DNA from: Blattabacterium cuenoti
Lineage (GTDB): Bacteria; Bacteroidota; Bacteroidia; Flavobacteriales; Blattabacteriaceae
Direction of reading: 5' to 3'
DNA length: 64,000 nt
Assembly (NCBI RefSeq): GCF_014251735.1
Contig: NZ_CP059197.1
Location: 486,501 to 550,500 of the forward strand
Shown piece by piece: positions 18,930 to 27,882 of this stretch. The notes beneath the pieces were generated by a model, which did not search any database, was not told the DNA's origin, and saw only the letters and a list, made by a program, of their open reading frames with translations. The translations under genes and the position numbers were made by a program. Numbering within the stretch: the first letter of the stretch is position 1; each line of letters begins with the position of its first letter.

Positions 18930-20354
18930 ATGAATAATTTATATGATCTTGTTGTTATAGGATCTGGTCCAGGAGGTTACATTTCCGCTATTCGTGCAAG
19001 TCAACTAGGACTTCAAACGGCTATTATAGAGAAATATGAAGATTTAGGCGGAACATGTTTAAATGTAGGTTGTATTCCTTCCAAATCTCTTTTATATTCT
19101 TCTAAATATTTTTTATTGGCCAAAAATCATCATCATTCCCATGGAATTATTTATGAGAAATTATCTTTAGATTTCGAAAAAATGATGAAAAGGAAAAATG
19201 AGATTGTGAAAAAAACAAATGAAGGAATAAAATATCTCATGAAAAAAAATAATATTGATTTATATAAAGGTATAGCTTCATTTAAAAAAAATAATGTGAT
19301 TTCTATCACAGATAGAAAAACGTTAAAAAATATACAAGAAATACAATTTAAATATTGTATCATAGCTACAGGTTCTAAACCACTAAGTCTTCCATTATCA
19401 AATTTTGATATACGAAAAAAAATTATTTCCTCTACAGAGGCTCTTTCTATGGATGAAATTCCAAAAAAATTAATAATAATTGGAGGAGGAATAATCGGAT
19501 TAGAATTAGCTTCTGTTTACCATAGGTTAGGAAGTAAAGTCACTATTATTGAAACCATGAATAGGATAATTGCAAATATGGATCGTTCTTTAAGTCAAGA
19601 GATTCAAAAAATATTAGAAAAATCTGGAATTCAAATAGAAACTTCCTTACTAATCCAGAATATAGTTCCATTAGATTCTAAGAAAATTTCAGTTTATGTG
19701 AAAAATAAAAATAATGGAAAAAAAATGAAATATATAGGGGATTATTGTCTCATATCAATTGGAAGAAAACCTTATACGGAAAATCTTGGATTAGAAAATA
19801 TAGGAATTCAAAAAAATCAAAAAGGTTTCATTTTAGTTAATGATTTTTTACAAAGTTCTGTAGAAAATATCTATGCTATAGGAGATGTGATAGGCGGAAA
19901 AATGTTAGCACATAAAGCAGAGGAAGAAGGTTTATATGTAGCAGAACATCTAGCTGGACAAAAACCAAATAAAATAAACTATAATTTAGTCCCATCTGTC
20001 CTATATACTGATCCTGAAGTATCTAGTATTGGATTGACAGAACAAGAAATCCAAGAAAAAGGAATAGAATATAATATCGGTTTATTTCCTATGAGAATAC
20101 TGGGAATATCTCGTGCTAGTGGATCTACAGAAGGTTTCGTAAAAATACTATCTCATCAAAAAACAGATGAAATATTAGGAGTTCATATGATGTGCGATCA
20201 TGCTTCCGATATGATAATGGAAGCTGCTGTAGCTATGGAATTTCGTGCATCTTCAGAAGATATCTATAGAATTTGTCACCCACATCCTACTTTCAGCGAG
20301 TCTTTTAAAGAAGCTGCATTGTTGAGTTTTGAAAATAAAGCCATACATATGTAA
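18930..20354 (+). CDS. lpdA: Dihydrolipoyl dehydrogenase (E3)
   Basis: FAD enzyme that reoxidises lipoamide in the pyruvate and 2-oxoglutarate dehydrogenase complexes. The 474 residues are normal. The FAD site is GSGPGGYISA at 11-20, the redox-active disulfide Cys43/Cys48 in GGTCLNVGCIPSK, and the NAD fold IIGGGIIGLELAS. The second FAD motif is NIYAIGDVIGG, and the catalytic HPHPTFSE His-Glu pair is near the C-terminus. Its stop codon directly abuts the stop of convergent ung with no spacer. E1 and E2 genes are not in the window. Confidence 0.96.
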   Translation: MNNLYDLVVIGSGPGGYISAIRASQLGLQTAIIEKYEDLGGTCLNVGCIPSKSLLYSSKYFLLAKNHHHSHGIIYEKLSLDFEKMMKRKNEIVKKTNEGIKYLMKKNNIDLYKGIASFKKNNVISITDRKTLKNIQEIQFKYCIIATGSKPLSLPLSNFDIRKKIISSTEALSMDEIPKKLIIIGGGIIGLELASVYHRLGSKVTIIETMNRIIANMDRSLSQEIQKILEKSGIQIETSLLIQNIVPLDSKKISVYVKNKNNGKKMKYIGDYCLISIGRKPYTENLGLENIGIQKNQKGFILVNDFLQSSVENIYAIGDVIGGKMLAHKAEEEGLYVAEHLAGQKPNKINYNLVPSVLYTDPEVSSIGLTEQEIQEKGIEYNIGLFPMRILGISRASGSTEGFVKILSHQKTDEILGVHMMCDHASDMIMEAAVAMEFRASSEDIYRICHPHPTFSESFKEAALLSFENKAIHM

Positions 20355-21044
20355 TTACCACATTATAGGTTTTTTTCCAATTTTTTTCAAAAACTGATTA
20401 GTTTTAAAAAAATGTTTAGATCCTAAAAAACCAAAATTTGCAGAAATAGGAGATGGATGTGATGTTTTTAATATATAATGATTATTAAAATTAATTATAG
20501 AAGCTTTTTTTTTGGCTAACTCTCCCCACAATAAAAAAACAATATGCTTTTTTTCATCCGAAATTATTTGAATAATTTTATCCGTAAAAATCTCCCAACC
20601 TTTATTTCTATGAGATCCAGGAAGTCCTTTCCTTACCGTTAAGACAGAATTAAGTAATAAAACACCTTGGTTTGCCCAAAAAATTAACGAACCACTAATA
20701 GGAAATGATTTTTTTTGAAAACAATTATTCACTTCTATAAAAATATTCTTTAAAGAAGGAGGAATCGCAATTCCATTCGGAACAGAAAAGGATAACCCAT
20801 CAGCTTGATTTTCTTTATAATAAGGATCTTGCCCTAGAATAACTACTTTTAGTTTGGAAAAAGAACAATAATTGAAAGAAGAAAAAATATTCTTTTTTTC
20901 TGGAAAACAAACATAATTTTTATATTCCATCCTAAGGAATTTTAATAATTTTTGAAAATAAGGCTTATCCCATTCCTCTTTGATGAAAAAAAACCAATCA
21001 TCATTTATGTTCAGAAATTTTTTTATTAATATTTCTTTTTTCAT
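20355..21044 (-). CDS. ung: Uracil-DNA glycosylase, family 1
   Basis: Removes uracil from DNA after cytosine deamination or dUTP incorporation. The 229 residues cover the family. The water-activating motif appears as GQDPYY instead of the usual GQDPYH, and the following AHGL as ADGLSFSVP. The minor-groove motif HPSPIS with the catalytic His is intact, as are LLLNSVLTV and LLWGELAKKK. The start ATG at 21044 lies inside the upstream desaturase gene (44-base overlap in another frame), so translation is probably coupled. Confidence 0.93.
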   Translation of the reverse strand: MKKEILIKKFLNINDDWFFFIKEEWDKPYFQKLLKFLRMEYKNYVCFPEKKNIFSSFNYCSFSKLKVVILGQDPYYKENQADGLSFSVPNGIAIPPSLKNIFIEVNNCFQKKSFPISGSLIFWANQGVLLLNSVLTVRKGLPGSHRNKGWEIFTDKIIQIISDEKKHIVFLLWGELAKKKASIINFNNHYILKTSHPSPISANFGFLGSKHFFKTNQFLKKIGKKPIMW

Positions 21045-22050
21045 AAGATCTAAAACTTATCATTTTTTTATTTTCTTCATCCCAAAGTTTATATTTTGCG
21101 CATTTTAAACTTCCTGAAAAGTTCATTTTCGTTACATATTTATCGAAAATAGGATTTTGATTATGACAGTCAGGTAAATAATAAAATGGAATACTAGGAG
21201 CTAAATGATGGATGTGATGGTATCCAATATTTCCTGTGAACCAATGAATTATTTTAGGTAATTTGTAAAAAGAACTACCTTTTATAGCGGCTAGACAGTA
21301 ATCCCAATTAGTTTTCCATTCTTTATAATTAGGATTGTGTTGATGTTGAACATAAAAAACCCATATAGCTACAATAGAAAAAAAAACAATAGTTGGAAAT
21401 TGAATAAGTAATAATCTAAAAAAACCAATAAAACTCCCTATAAAAATATAAAAAAATAAAATACAAAAATTGCTGATCCAAAGATTTACTTTTGCTTTTT
21501 CCCAACCTTTTATATGAATTAATGGTAATCTATTGTGTATAAAAATATAATAGATAGGTCCTAAAAAAAACATGACGATGAAGGATCGATACATTCTATA
21601 CTTGATTTTTTTCCAAAAATTCAATTTTTGATATTCCCTAACAGTTAAAATAGTTATATCACCTATATCTCTAAAATCTAATTGAGAATTATGTGCATGA
21701 TGATAATTATGTGATTTAGCCCAATATTTAAACGGAATTAAAGTAAAAAGGCTACAAATAAAACCTATGATATTATTAATTTTTTTTGAAGATGTAAATG
21801 ATTGATGTCCACAATCATGTTGAATAATGAATATTCTAATTAAAAAAAAGGAATTTAATATAGATAATAAAACTGTTAGACACTTTGAATAATTGAAAAT
21901 ACAACAGACTATTGTTATCCAAATGAAAATAAAAGGAAGAAAAGTATTTAAAATTTGAATAAAAGCTTTCCAATTATTTGGATAATAAAGTTTTGCTATA
22001 TTTTTCCAATTTTTAAATGCATTTTTAATTTCTAAATATTGAGGATTCAT
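21001..22050 (-). CDS. Membrane fatty acid desaturase (di-iron, three His-box type)
   Basis: Integral membrane desaturase that inserts double bonds into acyl chains using O2 and reduced electron carrier. About 349 residues from the ATG at 22050; a TTG at 22071, overlapping the ferredoxin stop as TTGA, would add seven. The iron-binding boxes are HDCGHQSF, HNYHHAHN and GYHHIHHLAP, and there are about four to six membrane segments. The upstream 4Fe-4S ferredoxin in the same run could supply electrons, though that is an inference from position. Substrate and regiochemistry are not readable. The gene overlaps ung by 44 bases. Confidence 0.9.
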   Translation of the reverse strand: MNPQYLEIKNAFKNWKNIAKLYYPNNWKAFIQILNTFLPFIFIWITIVCCIFNYSKCLTVLLSILNSFFLIRIFIIQHDCGHQSFTSSKKINNIIGFICSLFTLIPFKYWAKSHNYHHAHNSQLDFRDIGDITILTVREYQKLNFWKKIKYRMYRSFIVMFFLGPIYYIFIHNRLPLIHIKGWEKAKVNLWISNFCILFFYIFIGSFIGFFRLLLIQFPTIVFFSIVAIWVFYVQHQHNPNYKEWKTNWDYCLAAIKGSSFYKLPKIIHWFTGNIGYHHIHHLAPSIPFYYLPDCHNQNPIFDKYVTKMNFSGSLKCAKYKLWDEENKKMISFRSYEKRNINKKISEHK

Positions 22051-22067
22051 TGAAATGAAAAATTCTT

Positions 22068-22418
22068 TCAAAAAGAATCATGCAAAAAATTTTTCTTTTT
22101 AAGAAGATCTTCTTTAGACTCTGCATGACTATCATCGATAACACAACAATTTATTGGACAGATCGTTACACATTGTGGCTCATTGTAAAACCCTACACAT
22201 TCTGTACATTTTTCTGCTACTATAAAATAAATATCCTTCTTTTTTGGTTTCTGAGGATATATTGGATCTATAAAAAAAGTTTCTGACTTTTTTTTCTTCC
22301 ACAAAGAAGTTCCATCTGACATTCTCCATACTTGTCCTCCTTCATAAATTGCATGATTAGGACATTCAGATTCACATGCTCCACAATTTATACATTCTTC
22401 CGTTATTTTTATAGACAT
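22068..22418 (-). CDS. 2[4Fe-4S] ferredoxin, Bacteroidota type
   Basis: Small electron carrier, 116 residues. The first cluster motif is CINCGACESECP near the N-terminus (about 9-20). A Bacteroidota-specific insert (GGQVWRMSDGTSLW and about 35 further residues) separates it from the second, CTECVGFYNEPQC and CPINCC. In free-living Flavobacteriia this ferredoxin neighbours an acyl-CoA reductase and serine-pathway genes. Here the acyl-CoA reductase lies divergently 42 bases away, which retains part of that association. It starts the ferredoxin-desaturase-ung run. Confidence 0.93.
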   Translation of the reverse strand: MSIKITEECINCGACESECPNHAIYEGGQVWRMSDGTSLWKKKKSETFFIDPIYPQKPKKKDIYFIVAEKCTECVGFYNEPQCVTICPINCCVIDDSHAESKEDLLKKKNFLHDSF

Positions 22419-22460
22419 TGTAAATTAAATTTAATGTAGATTCTATAATACAATAATACA

Positions 22461-23522
22461 ATGAATAATCTGATTCAGACTTTTGACAATTTGGGTTTTT
22501 TCCTTAGAGAATTTAAGAAATTTTATGCACATGAAAAATATATTTCTGGAAATATGAAAAAATTTTTTTTTCCATTTCAGAATCTTATAAAAAAAATTCC
22601 CATTGTCAATAGCTGGTTTAGAACAGAAGATTTATTAATCACTATTGAACAATGGGGGAATATACTCACAAAAGAAAAACTAGAATATTGGTTAAATAAG
22701 TATCCTCTTATTGATAAAAAGAATCAAATAAAAACTATTTTAGTTATTATGCCGGGAAATATTCCTATAGTAGGATTTCATGATTTTTTATGTGTTCTTT
22801 TATCAGGACATCGCATTTTAATAAAATTGTCCGAAGAAGATAATTTGTTACTTCCTTTTTTATGCAGAATAATCACTTATATCAATCCTCTATTAGAAAA
22901 AAAAATAAAAATTTCTAAAAACTTTTTTAAAGAAGAATATGATTCTGTTATAGCCAGTTGTAGTAATAATACCGCTCGTTATTTTGAATACTACTTTAGA
23001 AAATATCCTATGATACTTCGAAGAAGACGAACTTCCATAGCTATTCTACAAGGAAATGAAAGTAAAAAAGATTTAATTTCTTTAAATAAAGATATTTTAA
23101 CTTATTCTGGAAGAGGATGTAGAAATGTAGGTAAGTTATTCATTCCTAAAAATTATAATCTTCATCTTCTCTTAGATCAAAATTTATCTTCCTATATAAT
23201 GAAAAATTATAAGTATATTGATAATTACAATTATTATCTTTCCATATACACTCTAAATAATATAGTCATTAAAAGAAATCCTATGATGATTCTAATAGAA
23301 AGCAAAAATTATCATAGTCCAATATCAGTGGTATATTATGAATTTTATTCCAATTTAAAAAAATTAAAAAAACTGATACACAAAAATAGAAAACATTTAC
23401 AATGCTTAGTATCAAGAAATATTTGTAAAAACGAAGTTGAGTTTGGAAAAACTCAATCCCCTAAATTGTGGGATTATTCAGATAACATTGATACAATTAA
23501 GTTCCTTATAGAAAAAAATTAA
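22461..23522 (+). CDS. LuxC-like acyl-CoA (fatty acyl) reductase
   Basis: Aldehyde-dehydrogenase superfamily protein related to the LuxC reductase, expected to reduce an activated acyl group to an aldehyde with NADPH. The 353 residues include the coenzyme-binding stretch VIMPGNIPIVGFHDFL (about 95-110), KLSEEDN, and the nucleophile loop YSGRGCRNVGK with Cys near residue 220. LuxD/LuxE partners are absent. It is a lone plus-strand gene, divergent from the ferredoxin, and its last 4 bases overlap the end of ribD. The physiological substrate is unknown. Confidence 0.8.
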   Translation: MNNLIQTFDNLGFFLREFKKFYAHEKYISGNMKKFFFPFQNLIKKIPIVNSWFRTEDLLITIEQWGNILTKEKLEYWLNKYPLIDKKNQIKTILVIMPGNIPIVGFHDFLCVLLSGHRILIKLSEEDNLLLPFLCRIITYINPLLEKKIKISKNFFKEEYDSVIASCSNNTARYFEYYFRKYPMILRRRRTSIAILQGNESKKDLISLNKDILTYSGRGCRNVGKLFIPKNYNLHLLLDQNLSSYIMKNYKYIDNYNYYLSIYTLNNIVIKRNPMMILIESKNYHSPISVVYYEFYSNLKKLKKLIHKNRKHLQCLVSRNICKNEVEFGKTQSPKLWDYSDNIDTIKFLIEKN

Positions 23523-24559
23523 AATGGAATTTTAATAATAAGTCTATCCTTTTCTTCTATATACATATTTTTTATAACTCTTCCATCTATTACAGGGGCC
23601 ATTAATCCATTTTGCAGAAAAAGATTACAAATAAATATTCTGGATTCATCCCAAATATTTTCTTTGATAAAACTCTCTAAGGTAATTTTCCCTCCTTCTA
23701 CAATTAGAGATAAAATATTTTTCTTATATAGATAATTTAAGATATTTTTTATAATATCTTTATCAAAAGAAATCTGAACAAATTCTGTATTTTTCTGATT
23801 TTCTTTTTTCTTTTCAGTAAAAACAATTGTTTTTTTCGTCCCGTCCAAAATAAAATAAGAAGTAGATATACTCAATTTTCTATCCATAAAAATTCTAATC
23901 GGATCATATCCGAACCATTCTCTAACATCTAATTTTGGATTATCATTAAACACGGTTTTTCTTCCTACTAAAATACTATCTTCTTCAGATCTCCATTTAT
24001 GACTCAATTGTCTAGAATAAATTCCACTAATCCATGAAGGTTTTTTTTTATCCATTTTCAATGAATCCATAAAACCATCATTACTTTGTGCCCATTTTAA
24101 TATAACATAAGGTCTCTTTTTTTTATAAAAAGTAAAAAAACGTTTATTTAAAATGCGACACTGATCCTTTAAAACATTTTCTATCACTTCTATTCCATTT
24201 TCTCTCAATTTTTGTATCCCCAAACCGTTAACCTTATTACAAGGATCTTGTATTCCTATTACCACTCTAGGTATATTACTTTTAATGATCAAATCAACAC
24301 AAGGAGGGGTCTTTCCAAAATGTGCACATGGTTCTAACGTTACATAAAGGGTCGAATCAATTAATAAAGATAGATTTTCAACCCTATTGATAGCATTTAC
24401 CTCTGCATGATCCATTCCTATTTTATAGTGCCATCCTTCTGATAAAATCAAACCATTTCTTTCTATTAAACATCCTACCAGTGGATTAGGAGAAGTGAAT
24501 CCTAATCCATTTTTTGCTAGTTGAATAGCCCTATACATAAAGATTTCTTTACGGTTCAT
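23519..24559 (-). CDS. ribD: Bifunctional riboflavin biosynthesis deaminase/reductase
   Basis: Catalyses two steps of riboflavin synthesis: deamination of the pyrimidine intermediate and NADPH reduction of the ribose side chain. The 346 residues have an N-terminal zinc deaminase domain. His51 and Glu53 are in HAEVNA, and Cys78 and Cys87 in EPCAHFGKTPPC. The C-terminal reductase domain starts near 148 (RPYVILKWAQSNDG) and continues with GGKITLESF. It is downstream of aroE in a minus-strand run and overlaps the acyl-CoA reductase by 4 bases at its 3' end. Confidence 0.95.
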   Translation of the reverse strand: MNRKEIFMYRAIQLAKNGLGFTSPNPLVGCLIERNGLILSEGWHYKIGMDHAEVNAINRVENLSLLIDSTLYVTLEPCAHFGKTPPCVDLIIKSNIPRVVIGIQDPCNKVNGLGIQKLRENGIEVIENVLKDQCRILNKRFFTFYKKKRPYVILKWAQSNDGFMDSLKMDKKKPSWISGIYSRQLSHKWRSEEDSILVGRKTVFNDNPKLDVREWFGYDPIRIFMDRKLSISTSYFILDGTKKTIVFTEKKKENQKNTEFVQISFDKDIIKNILNYLYKKNILSLIVEGGKITLESFIKENIWDESRIFICNLFLQNGLMAPVIDGRVIKNMYIEEKDRLIIKIPF

Positions 24560-24570
24560 TTATCACAAAC

Positions 24571-25362
24571 CTATTTTAATGAATTCCATATTTTCCAAGA
24601 TTCTTCTGCTTGAATACGCAACATTTCTAAACCATTTCTGATCGTAGATCCTTTTTCTTCACCTTTTTTTAAGAACAAAGTTTTAGATGGGTTATAAACC
24701 AAATCATATAGATAGTGTTGAGAAGAAATGAATTGATAAGGTAAAGGTGGACATGAATGTATATTTGGAAAAGTCCCTAATGGAGTGCAGTTTATAATAA
24801 TTTTATAATCTTCTAAAAGATATTGGTTCACTTCTTCATAAACCAAAAAATCTTTATTTTTCATTCTAGAAACATATTTGTATGGAATTCCCATTTTTTT
24901 TAGAACAAAGGAAATTGATCTAGATACCCCACCTGTTCCAAGAATCAAAGCCTTTGGATTTTTATATGATAATTTATTTATGTCCTTTTTGAAAGAAAAC
25001 TCAAAACCTAAAACATCTGTATTATAACCAATAAAATGTCTTTTTTCATTGATATTTACTACATTAACAGATCCAATAGATTTTGCTTCTGGCATAAGTT
25101 TATTTAAAAATGGAATAATGCTCTTCTTATATGGAATAGTAATATTGCATCCTTTCAAGAATGGATTTTTAAAAATGGATAAAATATCTTCTATTTTTGG
25201 AATATCAAATATTTCATAAGTCACTTCATGAATAAATTCTTTTTTAAATTTTCTCATGAAATAGTCTTTTGAAAAAGAATAACTGATTCCTCTTCCTACC
25301 AATCCAAAAATGCGTTTGTAGTTTTTTTTACAGCTAGAATTTGTCATAGAATAAAGATGCAT
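24571..25362 (-). CDS. aroE: Shikimate dehydrogenase
   Basis: Reduces 3-dehydroshikimate to shikimate with NADPH in aromatic amino acid synthesis. The 263 residues include the substrate serines in GRGISYSFS, the catalytic lysine in CNITIPYKKS, the Asp of NTDVLGF, and the nucleotide loop GTGGVSRSI. NCTPLGTFPN and the C-terminal glutamine stretch LEMLRIQAEESW follow. The start may instead be the ATG at 25347, five codons in, because family members begin about ten residues before the FGLVG strand. It sits 9 bases after rpsU. Confidence 0.94.
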   Translation of the reverse strand: MHLYSMTNSSCKKNYKRIFGLVGRGISYSFSKDYFMRKFKKEFIHEVTYEIFDIPKIEDILSIFKNPFLKGCNITIPYKKSIIPFLNKLMPEAKSIGSVNVVNINEKRHFIGYNTDVLGFEFSFKKDINKLSYKNPKALILGTGGVSRSISFVLKKMGIPYKYVSRMKNKDFLVYEEVNQYLLEDYKIIINCTPLGTFPNIHSCPPLPYQFISSQHYLYDLVYNPSKTLFLKKGEEKGSTIRNGLEMLRIQAEESWKIWNSLK

Positions 25363-25371
25363 CTATATTTA

Positions 25372-25569
25372 TTATTCCTCTTTCTTTAATCGCATACGTT
25401 CTCTATATCTAGCTCGTAAAATTTCATTTCTTCTACCTTCAGAAGGTTTGATATATTGTTGTTTTTCTCTAAATTCCTTTAAAATACGCGTTTTATCAAA
25501 TTTTTTCTTGCATTTCTTCAAGGCTTTATCAATAGATTCTCCCTCTCTAACTGTTGTAATTAATACCAT
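25372..25569 (-). CDS. rpsU: 30S ribosomal protein S21
   Basis: Small-subunit protein near the mRNA exit, 65 residues, with the REGESIDKALKKCKKKF start and a basic tail (RRNEILRARYRERMRLKKEE). In Bacteroidota S21 is thought to help hide the anti-Shine-Dalgarno region of 16S rRNA, which agrees with the poor Shine-Dalgarno signals in front of genes here. It lies 23 bases after tRNA-Val and 9 before aroE, all on the minus strand. Confidence 0.96.
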   Translation of the reverse strand: MVLITTVREGESIDKALKKCKKKFDKTRILKEFREKQQYIKPSEGRRNEILRARYRERMRLKKEE

Positions 25570-25592
25570 AAAAAAAAAATAATGTAATCATG

Positions 25593-25667
25593 TGGACACT
25601 ATCGGATTTGAACCGACGACCTCTACTCTGTCAAAGTAGCGCTCTAAACCAACTGAGCTAAATGTCC
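25593..25667 (-). tRNA. tRNA-Val(GAC)
   Basis: A 75-base cloverleaf on the minus strand. The acceptor GGACATT pairs with AGTGTCC, with one G-U pair. The D-arm GCTC/GAGC is present. The anticodon stem CTACT/AGTAG encloses loop TTGACAG with anticodon GAC. The T-arm GTCGG-TTCGAAT-CCGAT is intact and the discriminator is A. No CCA is encoded. It is likely co-transcribed with rpsU and aroE. Confidence 0.95.
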
Positions 25668-25678
25668 ATTTTTCAGGA

Positions 25679-25714
25679 CAAAATTAAATATTTTTATTAT
25701 TATTTATGCCAAAA
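25679..25714 (-). promoter_or_regulatory. Promoter of the tRNA-Val-rpsU-aroE-ribD run
   Basis: On the minus strand: TTTTG (complement of 25710-25714), a 23-base spacer, and TAATTTTG (complement of 25679-25686), an exact TAnnTTTG. It is well placed just upstream of the mature tRNA. The -33 element covers the upstream candidate start codon of recG at 25706-25708, which argues that recG starts further in. Confidence 0.65.
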
Positions 25715-25759
25715 TCATTATCACATTATTATTTTAATGCAAGATATAATTTAAAAAAA

Positions 25760-27871
25760 ATGTCACATAATGTATTAGAAAAATCTATAGAATATTTAAA
25801 GGGATTCAGTTTAAAAAAAACACGTTTATTTAATATAGAATTACAAATTCATACATATGAAGATTTACTTTTTTTTTATCCTAGAAAATATGTCCATTAT
25901 TTTATATTAAATAATATATCAGAATTAACAAAAAAAAAAAATCCGACCGACAATACACTTATACAAATAACAGGAAAAATTACCCATTTAGAAGAAATAA
26001 ACTATCAAAATAAAAAAGGAAAAATATTAGTAGCACGTTTAGAAGATGAAACAGGATATGTAGAATTAGTCTGGTTCAAGACAATCAATTTTTTTAGAAA
26101 AATCATCAAAAAAAACATGACAATAACAGTGCACGGGAGTGTAAAATATTTTCAAAGAAAAATTCAAATCATTCATCCAGATATTCAAAAATTTCAATTT
26201 TCAGAAAACAATTACTCTATATATCCGATATATTCCATCCCTAAAAAACTTAGAGAAAATGGAATAAATAATTCTTTCATGATAGAAATTTTGAAGAATC
26301 TAATAGAAGAATCAAAAAATGATATAGAAGAAATATTTCTTCAGGATATTATGAAAAAAGAATTAATGCAAAGGAAAGAAGCATTAATTCAAATACATTT
26401 TCCAAAATCTTTAGAAAAATTATTTCAAGCAAAACAACGTTTAAAATTCGAAGAATTATTTTTTTTAAAATTATTCCTTTTATCCAAAAAAAACATAAAT
26501 GCATGTTATTCATCCAACAGTTATCCATTTCTAAGATTAGGAAAAAATTTTTACAACTTCTACAAGTATTGTTTACCATTTTCTTTAACAGAGGAACAAA
26601 AAAGAGTATTCAAAGAAATACGTAGTGATTTAAAAAAACCTATCCAAATGAACCGATTATTACAAGGTGATGTAGGGTGTGGAAAAACCATAATAGCTGT
26701 GTTATCCATGCTTCTTGCTTTAGATAATGGGTTTCAATCTTGTTTAATGGTTCCTACTGAGGTTTTAGCAATACAACATTATTCTTCTATAAAGAAAATG
26801 TTTTCTGAAATTGGAATTCAAATAGCTTTATTAACTAGTTCCACCCCTATTCAAATGCGAAAACGTATATATCATGATGTTTTTATAGGAAAAATATCCA
26901 TTCTTATAGGCACACACACTTTGATTCAAGATACAGTCCATTTTAAAAATCTCGGATTAGCTATAATTGATGAGCAACAGCGTTTTGGAGTGGAACAGAG
27001 AGCTAAGATTTTGGAGAAAAACAACAAACGACCTCACATATTAATTATGACGGCCACTCCCATTCCTAGAACTTTAGCCATGACCCTTTATAATGACTTA
27101 AAGATATCCATCATAAAGGAATTACCCATGGATAGAAAACCTATTACAACTGTTCACTTTCGCAATAAACATAGATCTAAAGTCCTTGAAATTATAAGAA
27201 GTCAGATTCAAAAAGGAAGACAAATATACATTATTTATCCTACTATAGAAAAATTCAAAAAAAATGAATCTAAAAATTTAATGAAAGGTTATCAATTTAT
27301 AAAAGAAAACTTCCCAAAGTTAGAAGATCGAATTGGAATTCTACATGGTAGAATGAATTATCAAGAAAAAAATATTCAAATGAATCGATTTTTACATGGA
27401 GAAACTAAAATTCTTGTCTCTACTACTGTTATAGAAGTAGGAGTAGATGTTCCTAATGCTTCAGTTATTTTAATAGAAAATGCAGATTGCTTTGGTTTAT
27501 CTCAATTGCATCAATTAAGAGGAAGGGTCGGTAGAGGTCCACATCAAAGTTATTGTATTCTTATGACTAATGATAAAATTAGTGTAGAAAGCCACTTTAG
27601 AATGAAAATTATGTGCGAAACTAAAGATGGTTTAGAAATAGCGAAAAAAGATCTTAAATTAAGAGGAAGTGGAGATTTAATAGGAACTAAACAAAGCGGA
27701 AATGCTTATTTTCGAATTGCAAATCTACTTGAAGATTACAAATTAATAAAAGAAGTCATTCCTATTGCTAAAAAATTTTTTAGTAAAAATCCTAATTTTC
27801 TATTAAATCATAGAACCACTCAAAATCATTTCTATAAATACTACAAATCTTTTTGGGGTAAAATAAGCTAA
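25760..27871 (+). CDS. recG: ATP-dependent DNA helicase RecG
   Basis: Branch-migration helicase that remodels stalled forks and Holliday junctions. It has 703 residues from the ATG at 25760 (MSHNVLEKSIEYLKGF), which places the start about 12 residues before the LKG motif as in other RecG proteins. An ATG at 25706 would add 18 residues without counterpart. The wedge/OB domain is at about 60-150. Walker A GDVGCGKT is near 303, motif II reads DEQQRFG (usually DEQHRFG), then TATPIPRT and the QLRGRVGRG motif VI. A run of twelve A (25930-25941) lies in the coding frame. uvrD follows after 11 bases. Confidence 0.94.
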   Translation: MSHNVLEKSIEYLKGFSLKKTRLFNIELQIHTYEDLLFFYPRKYVHYFILNNISELTKKKNPTDNTLIQITGKITHLEEINYQNKKGKILVARLEDETGYVELVWFKTINFFRKIIKKNMTITVHGSVKYFQRKIQIIHPDIQKFQFSENNYSIYPIYSIPKKLRENGINNSFMIEILKNLIEESKNDIEEIFLQDIMKKELMQRKEALIQIHFPKSLEKLFQAKQRLKFEELFFLKLFLLSKKNINACYSSNSYPFLRLGKNFYNFYKYCLPFSLTEEQKRVFKEIRSDLKKPIQMNRLLQGDVGCGKTIIAVLSMLLALDNGFQSCLMVPTEVLAIQHYSSIKKMFSEIGIQIALLTSSTPIQMRKRIYHDVFIGKISILIGTHTLIQDTVHFKNLGLAIIDEQQRFGVEQRAKILEKNNKRPHILIMTATPIPRTLAMTLYNDLKISIIKELPMDRKPITTVHFRNKHRSKVLEIIRSQIQKGRQIYIIYPTIEKFKKNESKNLMKGYQFIKENFPKLEDRIGILHGRMNYQEKNIQMNRFLHGETKILVSTTVIEVGVDVPNASVILIENADCFGLSQLHQLRGRVGRGPHQSYCILMTNDKISVESHFRMKIMCETKDGLEIAKKDLKLRGSGDLIGTKQSGNAYFRIANLLEDYKLIKEVIPIAKKFFSKNPNFLLNHRTTQNHFYKYYKSFWGKIS

Positions 27872-27882
27872 AAATAAAAAAT

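Noticed and set aside
25930-25941. recG as a pseudogene because of the A12 tract
   Set aside because: The frame continues through all helicase motifs to a normal stop, so the gene is intact in this assembly.
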